DNA of 7,801 nucleotides from CALMKX01 sp036274895 (GTDB lineage: Bacteria; Acidobacteriota; Thermoanaerobaculia; Multivoradales; SZUA-115). Where the stretch lies: assembly GCA_036274895.1 (NCBI GenBank), contig DASUEU010000060.1, positions 1 to 7,801 on the forward strand, read 5' to 3'. Shown here one piece after another: positions 1 through 6,031 of the stretch. Below the pieces are notes generated by a model that worked only from the letters and a program-made list of their open reading frames with translations, was not told the origin of the DNA and ran no database searches. How positions within the stretch are numbered: position 1 is the first letter of the stretch; each line of letters starts with the position of its first letter. Position numbers and translations under genes: made by a program.

Positions 1-90
1 CGGTCCTCCTTCGCATGCGGCTCTGCCGCCGTCAGGTGGTAACCCGCGACCGAAAGGGGCACTCCCCCTCTCATCCGCGGCCCCGCAAAG

Positions 91-117
91 GGCCTACGAT
101 CCTGCGATCGTAGGGCC
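91..117 (-). terminator. Inverted repeat, possible terminator of the minus-strand operon
   Basis: Positions 93-101 are perfectly complementary to 106-114, giving a 9-bp stem with a 4-base loop. Two more pairs form at 91-92 with 116-117 if base 115 is bulged. On the minus strand the stem is followed by CTTTGCGGGG, so the T-run is only three bases. It lies about 80 bases beyond the DinB-like stop codon. A terminator role is plausible but weak; it could equally be a protein-binding palindrome. Confidence 0.35.
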
Positions 118-154
118 GGTCGTTCCATAGGGTCTACGGGAATCTTCTAGTTGG

Positions 155-176
155 GGGCCGATCCATGCGTCGGCCC
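155..176 (-). terminator. Short stem-loop just after the DinB-like gene
   Basis: Positions 155-161 (GGGCCGA) pair perfectly with 170-176 (TCGGCCC) around an 8-base loop. A G-T and a G-C pair could extend the stem outward. It starts 18 bases past the stop codon of the minus-strand DinB-like gene, a usual place for a 3'-end hairpin. No T-tract follows on either strand, so intrinsic termination is not demonstrated; it may only stabilise the mRNA end. Confidence 0.3.
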
Positions 177-194
177 TCCTCGTTGGATGCGCCC

Positions 195-731
195 CTACGG
201 GCCGTGGTGGGTCGCTGTCGCCTTGCGGTAGGCCAGCGTCGACGGGGCGACGCCGAAGTCGGCGGCCGGCTCGAGGCCGATCATCTTGAGCACGGCGGCG
301 ATCAAGGCGTAGTGGTGGACGGTGTGGCTGCGCAGGAACTGCAGCTCCCGGGCGAGGGTGGAGGAGGCCCAGGCGAGGTCTCCCCTCTCCCACTCCGAGC
401 GGTCCGTGGCCACCGAGACCGGGCGGTCTTCCCGTCCCTCGGCAGCCGACTCCAGCCTTGCGATCAGCGTCTCGAGCGCAGCCAGCGCGTAGCGCCGGTC
501 CTTCTCCAGACGGGGGTCGCGCCGGCGGGCATCGTAGTCGATCACGCCGACGTCCAGGCCGTCGAGAAAGCAAGCATAGAAGTCGAGGCAGTGGCGCAGG
601 TGGTCGGCCACCGGGCTCATGTCGATCGGCGGTCGGGTCACGAACTCCTCGTCGGAGAGCTGGAGCAGCAGCTCCCGGCCCTGCTCGAGGAAGTGGATGT
701 TGTCCTCCGTCAAGGACGCGATTCGGTCCAT
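195..731 (-). CDS. DinB-like (DinB/YfiT superfamily) putative metal-dependent protein
   Basis: The product is 178 residues, the usual size of DinB-like four-helix-bundle proteins. The start at 731 is preferred over an upstream in-frame ATG (857) because family similarity begins there and a strong ribosome site (GGGAGG, 736-741) sits four bases before it. The three-histidine metal site of the fold is visible: H44 (or H47) in a DHLRHCLDFY segment, and H136/H140 in the SHTVHHYALI segment (HxxxH). This SHT-HHxALI variant is common in bacterial DinB-like proteins of unknown substrate. Some superfamily members are thiol-dependent transferases or hydrolases, but no specific reaction can be given. 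The gene overlaps the end of the upstream acyltransferase gene by 22 bases, so the two are probably co-transcribed and translationally coupled. It stops with TAG. Confidence 0.88.
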   Translation of the reverse strand: MDRIASLTEDNIHFLEQGRELLLQLSDEEFVTRPPIDMSPVADHLRHCLDFYACFLDGLDVGVIDYDARRRDPRLEKDRRYALAALETLIARLESAAEGREDRPVSVATDRSEWERGDLAWASSTLARELQFLRSHTVHHYALIAAVLKMIGLEPAADFGVAPSTLAYRKATATHHGP

Positions 732-1558
732 GGTTCCTCCCGCGGTGGGCGCTCCTCGAAGAAGAGCTCGTAGGTGCGGGGGTCCATCGCCTGGATGTCG
801 AAGAGAACGAGGAAGTCGATGGTCTTGAACTCTCGGTCCAGGGCGGGTGGGCCGCACACGAGCGCGCCATAGCGAAGATACGTCTTGAACAGCAAAGGTA
901 GATCAAAGGGGGGCAGTGGGTGAGGAAGGCTCTGCTCGCTCCGGCACTCGAAGCCGGGCAGGGGATCGATGTGCACCGTCGGGTGCAGGTAACCCTCGGC
1001 TTCCAGGTGGGCCAGGGCGTGCAGGCCCTCGAGCGGGTCCTGGCTGGTCAGGGAGCAGCAGCCGAAGAGGTAGCGCTTGCCGTTGGTGGTCATGTAGCGG
1101 GCGAGTCCCTTCCAGAGCAGGAAGAGGATCTGCCGGTTCCGGTGCTCGCGGGAGATGCACGCGCGGCCGATCTCGACCGAGTTGGTGACGACCTCCGGAC
1201 GGAGCCCGGAGAGGTCGAACTCGTTGGCCGAGTAGAAGCCGGCCTGGTCGGCCATCTCCCAGCACTGCATGCGGTAGGTGCCGACCACCCCCGCGCCGCG
1301 GGTGTCCTCGACCAGGAGGTGGTGGCAGTGCAGGTCGAAGACGTCCTCGTCGCGGCCCGTCTCATGGGAGGTGTCGAGCCCTTCGCCCAGCTCCAAGTTG
1401 AAGACCTCGAAGCGGAGGCGCAGGATGCAGTCGAGATCGGCCTCGGTGGAAGCGAAGCGGGCGCGGTAGCGACCCTGGTCGATCGTGCCCACGGGGATCC
1501 GCTCCGGGGCGCGGGGATAGCGCCGGTCGCGGCCCGTCTCGGACGGTTCAGCCACCAT
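710..1558 (-). CDS. OlsB/hemolysin-type GNAT-fold N-acyltransferase
   Basis: The 282-residue product matches the acyltransferase group that includes OlsB, which uses acyl-ACP to N-acylate ornithine in ornithine-lipid synthesis. Visible family signatures are LRFEVFNLELG (47-57), the acidic/His stretch DVFDLHCHHLLV (72-83), VGTYRM (92-97), FYSANEFDLSGL (108-119), and VEIGRACISREHRN (128-141), the likely acyl-carrier binding region. The C-terminal block around 223-260 (YLRYGALVCGPPALD, then DFLVLFD) is typical of this group. Expected location is the cytoplasm or the membrane face; no transmembrane helix is seen. The first ~28 residues are charged and poorly conserved. A possible ribosome site (GAGGAG, 1572-1577) is rather far from the ATG, so the exact start is less sure. 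The acyl acceptor is unknown: ornithine, another amino acid or an amino lipid are all possible. No OlsA-like partner is in the window. Confidence 0.85.
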   Translation of the reverse strand: MVAEPSETGRDRRYPRAPERIPVGTIDQGRYRARFASTEADLDCILRLRFEVFNLELGEGLDTSHETGRDEDVFDLHCHHLLVEDTRGAGVVGTYRMQCWEMADQAGFYSANEFDLSGLRPEVVTNSVEIGRACISREHRNRQILFLLWKGLARYMTTNGKRYLFGCCSLTSQDPLEGLHALAHLEAEGYLHPTVHIDPLPGFECRSEQSLPHPLPPFDLPLLFKTYLRYGALVCGPPALDREFKTIDFLVLFDIQAMDPRTYELFFEERPPREEPWTESRP

Positions 1559-1753
1559 CGGGTCTCTCGATCTCCTCAGTCTTCTCGGGAACGGCAGCTC
1601 GCGGGCGCGACGGAGCGGGTCCGTTGCAGCGGATCTCCTCCCGGTGTCGTCGGCGGCACGAAGTTACCACAAAGGCATGGACTGGGTAGCGACAGATGGG
1701 AGGCGAAACCTCCGCGGCTGTCGGTGCATCGGAGGCTGATGGAGGGAGTCCCC
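1559..1753. promoter_or_regulatory. Divergent intergenic region between acyltransferase and doxX-like genes
   Basis: The two flanking genes are transcribed away from each other, so promoters for both should lie in these 195 bases. I could not place a convincing -35/-10 pair on either strand. The most AT-rich part is about 1660-1680. A structured element at 1690-1723 is listed separately. The doxX-like ribosome site (GGAGGG, 1741-1746) is at the right edge. Confidence 0.5.
1690..1723 (+). promoter_or_regulatory. Two-part stem-loop in the doxX-like leader
   Basis: Positions 1690-1695 (CGACAG) pair with 1718-1723 (CTGTCG). Inside them 1699-1703 (GGAGG) pair with 1709-1713 (CCTCC) around the loop CGAAA. 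The two perfect stems are separated by a 3x4 internal loop. The element ends 30 bases before the doxX-like ATG. The CCTCC arm could alternatively pair with the GGAGG at 1731-1735 or with the ribosome site at 1741-1745, so a translational switch is conceivable. It could instead be an operator palindrome. No known riboswitch class is recognised. Confidence 0.35.
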
Positions 1754-2167
1754 ATGAAGCCGATTTCGCCCCGCGCTAAGGCCGTGAGCTGGGTCGCCCA
1801 GCTCGCCGCCGCCGCCATCCTCGGTCAGACTCTGTTCTTCAAGCTGACCGCCGCACCCGAGTCGGTGTACATCTTCTCGACCCTCGGCATGGAGCCGTGG
1901 GGCCGCCTGGGCACGGCCGCGGCCGAGCTGGTGGCCGTGGTCCTGCTGCTGGTGCCCAGCCTGGCCGTCCTGGGCGCCCTGCTGGCCCTCGGCATCATCT
2001 CGGGCGCTCTCGTCTCGCATCTCACCAAGCTGGGCATCGAGGTCCAGGGCGACGGTGGCCTGCTCTTCGGCCTGGCCCTGGCCGTCTTCCTCTTGAGTCT
2101 GCTGATCCTCGCCCTGCGGCGGGGGGAGCTGGCTGGTTGGGTGGCGAAGTTGCGACGGAAGGGCTGA
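1754..2167 (+). CDS. DoxX family membrane protein
   Basis: The product is 137 residues with four hydrophobic segments at roughly 10-29, 52-69, 70-89 and 102-121, as expected for the DoxX/DoxX-like fold. Family-typical features are the LFFKLTAAPESV stretch (27-38) after helix 1, EPWGRLGTAAAELVA (47-61) leading into helix 2, and ALVSHLTKLGI (85-95) at the end of helix 3. It is an inner-membrane protein. Some DoxX relatives are quinone-linked or work with redox enzymes, but this one has no partner next to it that reveals a role. The start is supported by GGAGGG at 1741-1746, seven bases before the ATG. The longer open frame to the left lies antisense to the acyltransferase gene and is not coding. 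The C-terminus is basic (AKLRRKG), consistent with a cytoplasmic end. It stops with TGA. Confidence 0.88.
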   Translation: MKPISPRAKAVSWVAQLAAAAILGQTLFFKLTAAPESVYIFSTLGMEPWGRLGTAAAELVAVVLLLVPSLAVLGALLALGIISGALVSHLTKLGIEVQGDGGLLFGLALAVFLLSLLILALRRGELAGWVAKLRRKG

Positions 2168-2171
2168 CGCG

Positions 2172-2217
2172 AAAAAAGTGCGGACCGGCGCCTGCTGGTG
2201 GCGGGCGCCGGTCCCGC
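2172..2217 (-). terminator. Strong hairpin with a T-run on the minus strand
   Basis: Positions 2182-2192 pair perfectly with 2204-2214 (11 bp, GC-rich), and two further pairs (2180-2181 with 2216-2217) form if C2215 is bulged. The loop is 11 bases. Six A residues at 2172-2177 flank the left foot, so the intrinsic-terminator layout (stem then T6) exists only for transcription on the minus strand. On the plus strand the hairpin begins 13 bases after the doxX-like stop but is followed by AATGGG, not T residues. It may still act as the 3' end of doxX, while efficiently stopping antisense transcripts coming from the right. Confidence 0.6.
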
Positions 2218-2357
2218 AATGGGAATGGTTTGCGGATGATAGCAGGGCTTTCGCTATGTTTTTCATTCCGCGACCTCTTCTATCGATCGCTCCGGATGTT
2301 GCCGGCCAGCTGCTAGGCTCCGCCTCTCGCTCGTTACGCTGGGAGAAGGAGCCCGGG
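2218..2357 (+). promoter_or_regulatory. Leader and probable promoter region of the sortilin-like gene
   Basis: This 140-base gap has an AT-richer core (about 2218-2290), unlike the rest of the window, which fits a promoter. Candidate -10 elements are TATGTT at 2255-2260 (with TTGCGG at 2230-2235, spacing 19, longer than ideal) and TAGGCT at 2314-2319, 38 bases before the ATG and lacking a clear -35. Neither is secure. The ribosome site AGAAGGAG is at 2344-2351. Confidence 0.35.
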
Positions 2358-5300
2358 ATGAGGAAGGTCTGTGGCGCGCTGCTGGTCGGAGTCTTGGTCT
2401 GCGCGGGGTCGGTTCTCGGAGAGGCCGAGAGTGCCAAGGCGCCGCCGTCGGGTGAGCTGCCGGCCGGGTTCTTCGCCGGTCTGGCCTTCCGCCACCTGGG
2501 GCCGATCGGCAACCGGGTGACCGCCGTGGTCGGCGTGCCGGGGGAGGCCGGCACCTACTACGCCGGTGCCGCGTCGGGAGGCATCTGGAAGACCACCGAC
2601 GGCGGCGTGACCTGGGCCCCCCTCTTCGACGAGCAGAACGTGGCCTCGATCGGCGCTCTGGCGGTGGCTCCCTCCGATGCGAACGTCGTCTGGGCGGGCA
2701 CCGGCGAGGCCTTTCTGCGCAGCAACGTCTCGGTTGGCAATGGCGTCTACCGCTCCACCGACTCCGGCCGCACCTGGAAGCACGCGGGCCTCCCCAACAC
2801 CGGGCGGATCCCCCGCATCGTCGTCCATCCCAAGGACCCGGACACCGCCTGGGTGGCTGCCCTCGGCCACTGCTGGGGCCCCCAGCCCGAGCGCGGCGTG
2901 TTCAAGACCACCGACGGCGGCACGACCTGGCGGCGGGTGCTTTTCGTCGACGAGAGCACCGGCGCCGCCGACTTGGTGATCGACCCGACCAACCCGCGCA
3001 TCCTCTTCGCCGGAACCTGGCAGATCAAGATGTGGACCGCCGGCCGCGAGAGCGGTGGGCCGGGCAGCGGCCTCCACGTCTCCCGCGATGGCGGCGAGAC
3101 CTGGCAGAAGCTCGAGGGCAAGGGGCTGCCCAAGGCACCCTGGGGCAAGGTGGCCCTGGCCATGAGCCCGGCCGACCCGCGACGGGTCTATGCCCTGATC
3201 GAAGTCAGCTCCAACCGCGCCTTCGCGCCGGTCGATCCCCACGACGGCGTTCTGTGGCGGTCGGACGACGGCGGCACGAGCTGGAAGATGGTCAACGCCG
3301 ACCATACCCTCACCCAGCGCCCCCTCTACTACTCGCGGGCCGCCGTGGCGCCGGACGACGCGGACGAGATCCGCTTCATGGCCGTCGAGCACACCCTGTC
3401 GATCGACGGCGGCAAGACCACCAGCGAGGTCGAGTCCGGCTGGGACCACCACGACATCTGGATCGATCCTCTCGATGCCAGGCGCATCATCCTGGGCTAC
3501 GACGGGGGCGTCTCGATCTCGACCAACCGGGGCAAGACCTGGCTGCGTCCCCATCTGCCGATCGCGCAGATGTACCACGTGGCCGTCGACGACCAGGTCC
3601 CCTACTTCGTCTACGGCAACCGCCAGGACGGCTCCTCCTTCCGCGGTCCGAGCAACAGCCTCAGTGGCTCCTCGCTGCCGATTGGCGCCTGGCAAACGGT
3701 AGGAGGGTGCGAATCCGGCTTCGCCATCCCCCGTCCGGACGGCTCGGTGGTGTACTCGGGCTGTTACGACGGCATCCTCGAGCGCTGGGACGCGGAGCGC
3801 AATCAGTCCCAGAACGTCATGGTCTGGCCGGAGCCGATCGAGAGCCTCGCTGCGAGCGACATGGAGCACCGCTTCCAGTGGACCTTCCCGGTGGCGATGT
3901 CTCCCCACGACTCCTCGCGGGTCTGGGCCGGCAGCCAGTTCGTGCACCAGACCAGCGACGGCGGCGTGACCTGGACCCGGATCAGCCCGGACCTGACCAA
4001 GAACGAGCCCGAGAAGCAGCAGCGCACTGGCGGGCTCACCCTGGACGATGCCTCCCCGAGCGTCGCCCCCACCCTCTTCGCCCTCGCCGAGTCCCGGCTG
4101 TCACCCGGTGAGATCTGGGCCGGCACCAACGACGGCCAGGTCCAGCTCACCCGCGACGGTGGCGCCACCTGGACCAACCTCACCGCGAACCTGCCCGGCC
4201 TGCCGCCGGATGGCACGGTGTCGAACGTCGAGCCCTCCCGCCACGTGGCCGGCACGGCCTATCTGACGGTCGACCGCCACCAGCTCGGGGACTTCCGGAC
4301 CTGGGTCTACCGGACCCCGGACTGGGGCAAGACGTGGCGCAAGATCGTGGCGGGCGTTCCCGAGAGCCAGCACGCCTACGCCCACGTGGTGCGCGAGGAC
4401 CCGGCCCGCCCGGGTCTACTCTACCTGGGCACCGAGAACGCCCTCTACGTCTCGTTCGATGACGGCGGGCGCTGGCAGCGGCTGGCCGGCGGGCTGCCGC
4501 CGGCGCCGGTGCACTGGATCGAGGTGCAGCCCCGCTTCGGCGACCTGGTGGTGGCGACCTACGGGCGGGGTATCTGGATCCTCGACGACTTGTCGGCCCT
4601 GCGCCAGCTCGATGCCCCGACCCTCGGGGCCGCCACCCACCTCTTCGCCCCACGGGCCGCCTGGCGCTTCCGCCGGCGCGAGGAGATCATGGAGGCCCAC
4701 GTCGACCCGGCGGCCGGCCGCAACCCGCCGTACGGCGCGGTGATCCAGTACTCCCTGGCCGCCGAGCCGGCCGAGGGGGAGAAGCTCTGGCTGGAGATCG
4801 TCGACGGCGCCGGCAAGACCGTGCGCAAGCTCGAGGAGGTGCCCAAGAAAGCCGGCCTCAACCGCTTGGTCTGGGACCTGCGCGGCGAGCGCACGACCGA
4901 GCCCAAGCTGCGCACCCAACCGGACGAGCATCCCCACGAGACCTTCGACAAGGAGGGGGCGCGGGAGCTTTCGGACGGCGGCCGCTTCGCCGTGCTGGTG
5001 CCGCCGGGCACCTACACGGTGCGGCTCCATCGTGGCGAGGAAGTGCAGAGCCAAGCTCTCGAGGTGCTCATCGACCCGGTCGCGGCCGGCAGCGAGGCGG
5101 CGATCGCCCAACAGACCGAGGCCCTTGGCAGCCTCCACCGCGCCACCAACCAGGTGGTGGCGATGATCAACGAGGTCGAGTGGCTGCGCCGCCAGCTCCA
5201 GGATCTCGTCACCCGCCTGGCCGCCGCCGACCGCTGGCCCGAGGTGCGCAAAGAGGCTGGTACCTTGGAGGAGCAGCTCAAGGCCGTGGAAGGGGAGCTC

Positions 5301-5570
5301 TTCGACCTGCGGCTGACGGGCGCCGGGCAGGACATGCTGCGCTGGCCCCGCAAGCTCTATGGCCGGCTCACCTACCTCGCCGACTACATCGACAAGACCG
5401 ACCACGCCCCCACGGCCTCGCAGCTCGCCCTGCTGGCCCAGCTCGAGGGGGAGGTGGCCAAGGTGAACGAGAGGATGGACGCCCTGCGCACCGGGCCGGT
5501 GGCGGACTTCAACCGCAAGCTGGCGGCGCAGGGGTTTCCTTACGTGGTGCCGGAGGGGGAGGGGGAGTAG
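2358..5570 (+). CDS. Secreted sortilin/VPS10-like BNR-repeat beta-propeller protein
   Basis: The 1070-residue product has a classic signal peptide (MRK, hydrophobic 7-20, small residues to about 28), so it is exported; no lipobox is seen. Residues 41-745 form a sortilin-type propeller region with Asp-box (BNR) motifs at 78-86, 132-140, 183-191, 241-249, 301-309, 388-395, 531-539, 597-605 and 652-660, and degenerate copies near 348-355 and 698-706. Well-conserved blocks include AASGGIWKTTDGG, WGPQPERGVFKTT and ATYGRGIWILDD (733-744). Residues 790-905 resemble a beta-sandwich (GLNRLVWDLR, PPGTYTVRL), and 912-1045 are helical, probably coiled coil. Such proteins are often labelled glycosyl hydrolases, but I see no proven catalytic set and would call it a propeller of unknown ligand. 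AGAAGGAG (2344-2351) fixes the ATG at 2358; open frame further left (to 2178) runs through the hairpin and leader. Length and domain order match the intact family. Stop is TAG. Confidence 0.9.
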   Translation: MRKVCGALLVGVLVCAGSVLGEAESAKAPPSGELPAGFFAGLAFRHLGPIGNRVTAVVGVPGEAGTYYAGAASGGIWKTTDGGVTWAPLFDEQNVASIGALAVAPSDANVVWAGTGEAFLRSNVSVGNGVYRSTDSGRTWKHAGLPNTGRIPRIVVHPKDPDTAWVAALGHCWGPQPERGVFKTTDGGTTWRRVLFVDESTGAADLVIDPTNPRILFAGTWQIKMWTAGRESGGPGSGLHVSRDGGETWQKLEGKGLPKAPWGKVALAMSPADPRRVYALIEVSSNRAFAPVDPHDGVLWRSDDGGTSWKMVNADHTLTQRPLYYSRAAVAPDDADEIRFMAVEHTLSIDGGKTTSEVESGWDHHDIWIDPLDARRIILGYDGGVSISTNRGKTWLRPHLPIAQMYHVAVDDQVPYFVYGNRQDGSSFRGPSNSLSGSSLPIGAWQTVGGCESGFAIPRPDGSVVYSGCYDGILERWDAERNQSQNVMVWPEPIESLAASDMEHRFQWTFPVAMSPHDSSRVWAGSQFVHQTSDGGVTWTRISPDLTKNEPEKQQRTGGLTLDDASPSVAPTLFALAESRLSPGEIWAGTNDGQVQLTRDGGATWTNLTANLPGLPPDGTVSNVEPSRHVAGTAYLTVDRHQLGDFRTWVYRTPDWGKTWRKIVAGVPESQHAYAHVVREDPARPGLLYLGTENALYVSFDDGGRWQRLAGGLPPAPVHWIEVQPRFGDLVVATYGRGIWILDDLSALRQLDAPTLGAATHLFAPRAAWRFRRREEIMEAHVDPAAGRNPPYGAVIQYSLAAEPAEGEKLWLEIVDGAGKTVRKLEEVPKKAGLNRLVWDLRGERTTEPKLRTQPDEHPHETFDKEGARELSDGGRFAVLVPPGTYTVRLHRGEEVQSQALEVLIDPVAAGSEAAIAQQTEALGSLHRATNQVVAMINEVEWLRRQLQDLVTRLAAADRWPEVRKEAGTLEEQLKAVEGELFDLRLTGAGQDMLRWPRKLYGRLTYLADYIDKTDHAPTASQLALLAQLEGEVAKVNERMDALRTGPVADFNRKLAAQGFPYVVPEGEGE

Positions 5571-5588
5571 GGCATCGCGAGGGGCTGG

Positions 5589-5620
5589 AAGGCAGGGGAC
5601 GTTGCCCGCAGCCCTGCCTT
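5589..5620 (+). terminator. Inverted repeat after the sortilin-like gene
   Basis: Positions 5589-5597 (AAGGCAGGG) are perfectly complementary to 5612-5620 (CCCTGCCTT), a 9-bp stem with a 14-base loop, starting 18 bases after the sortilin-like stop codon. The T-run on the plus strand is only TT. It could end the long upstream transcript. Its loop contains the candidate -35 box of the next gene, so it could instead be an operator for a small DNA-binding protein. Confidence 0.35.
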
Positions 5621-5630
5621 GACCTAGAGT
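5602..5630 (+). promoter_or_regulatory. Candidate promoter of the antitoxin-like gene
   Basis: TTGCCC at 5602-5607 and TAGAGT at 5625-5630 are separated by 17 bases, a good sigma-70-type spacing. The -10 box ends 23 bases before the ATG at 5654, leaving room for a short leader with the ribosome site GGAGGAG (5641-5647). This is pattern-based only. Confidence 0.4.
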
Positions 5631-5653
5631 GAGGGACCACGGAGGAGTTCGCC

Positions 5654-5905
5654 ATGACGCTTCGCACCTCGGAGATCACCCTTCCCAACGTGCGGCTCCG
5701 CCTCGAAGACCTGCTCACCGCCATCCACGATCTCGATGAGCCGTCCCGCACCCGGGTCGCCCAGGCCCTGGCCGAGGCGGAGATGGACGCTCGCTTCCGG
5801 ACCCTCATCGACCAGCTGGCGGCTCGCGTCACGGTCGAAGACCTCAGCGACTCGGACATCACTCGAGAAGTGCAGGCCGTGCGGGCGGCTCGCCGGTCCG
5901 CATGA
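5654..5905 (+). CDS. Small antitoxin-like protein (upstream partner of PIN-type toxins)
   Basis: The product is 83 residues. It has a short beta-like start (TLRTSEITLPNVRL, 2-15), a helical segment beginning LEDLLTAIHDLDEPSR (17-32), then AEMDARFRTLIDQLAAR (42-58) and an acidic/basic tail (VEDLSDSDITREVQAVRAARR). This layout resembles small hypothetical proteins I recall lying directly upstream of, and overlapping, PIN-domain toxin genes; the assignment is from memory of the pattern, not a search. GGAGGAG at 5641-5647 sets the start. Its TGA overlaps the ATG of an 8-codon remnant (ATGA at 5902-5905), the arrangement expected for a toxin-antitoxin pair, but no toxin follows. If the identification is right, this is an orphan antitoxin. 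Otherwise it is a hypothetical small protein. Confidence 0.65.
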   Translation: MTLRTSEITLPNVRLRLEDLLTAIHDLDEPSRTRVAQALAEAEMDARFRTLIDQLAARVTVEDLSDSDITREVQAVRAARRSA

Positions 5906-5928
5906 AGCCGCGCATCGCTCCAAGCTGA
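5902..5928 (+). pseudogene. Eight-codon stub at the expected toxin start
   Basis: An ATG overlapping the stop of the antitoxin-like gene (ATGA) opens a frame encoding MKPRIAPS and then TGA at 5926-5928. PIN-domain toxins in this position often begin with Met, basic residues and then a hydrophobic strand leading to a catalytic Asp; the first five residues fit, but the strand is never reached. About 100 bases of C-rich non-coding sequence follow (5931-5949 is almost all C and T) before the TIR gene. It is most simply the broken 5' end of a lost toxin gene, but eight codons are too few to prove homology. Confidence 0.35.
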
Positions 5929-5989
5929 GGCCCCCCCTCCTCCCCCCTCGATCGTTGTCTTCGGAATCAATCCGGCGCGGGAAGGGCGA

Positions 5990-5995
5990 TAGACT
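5990..5995 (+). promoter_or_regulatory. Possible -10 element of the TIR-FGE gene
   Basis: TAGACT lies 36 bases upstream of the ATG at 6032 and resembles the TAGAGT proposed for the previous gene. No good -35 is found 16-18 bases upstream (TCAATC at 5967-5972). The ribosome site GAGGAG (6024-6029) sits only two bases before the ATG, closer than usual. Confidence 0.25.
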
Positions 5996-6031
5996 CCCCG
6001 CTCGTCCGATCCACGTCGATTTCGAGGAGCC

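Larger units (their letters stand above)
1..194. other. Left-edge region without a recognisable gene
   Basis: I see no supportable coding region here. The three plus-strand frames reach stops at 40-42, about 111-113 and 128-130, and their short translations are Pro/Arg/Ser-rich with no family resemblance. No tRNA-like cloverleaf was found by eye. The region lies downstream of the DinB-like gene (minus strand, stop at 195-197). It contains two inverted repeats, listed separately, which may end transcription of that operon. It could also hold the last codons of a gene entering from the left, but nothing identifies one. Confidence 0.5.

Noticed and set aside
920..2167. A 415-residue plus-strand open frame covering the whole DoxX-like gene and the region to its left
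   Set aside because: Its first part is antisense to the acyltransferase gene and has no domain pattern. Only the last 137 residues match a family, and a ribosome site precedes the ATG at 1754.
2334..3947. A 537-residue open frame on the minus strand, antisense to the sortilin-like gene
   Set aside because: The translation is low-complexity and rich in Val, Gly, Ala, Asp and His with no motifs, typical of the antisense frame of a GC-rich gene. The plus-strand gene has clear Asp-box repeats.
2586..4470. DNA-level repeats in the sortilin-like gene (recurrent ACCGACGGCGGC-like segments)
   Set aside because: They are explained by repeated Asp-box motifs in the protein and are not tandem or mobile repeats.
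4416..5405. A 329-residue minus-strand open frame within the sortilin-like gene
   Set aside because: It is the antisense shadow of a well-supported coding region with no recognisable domain.
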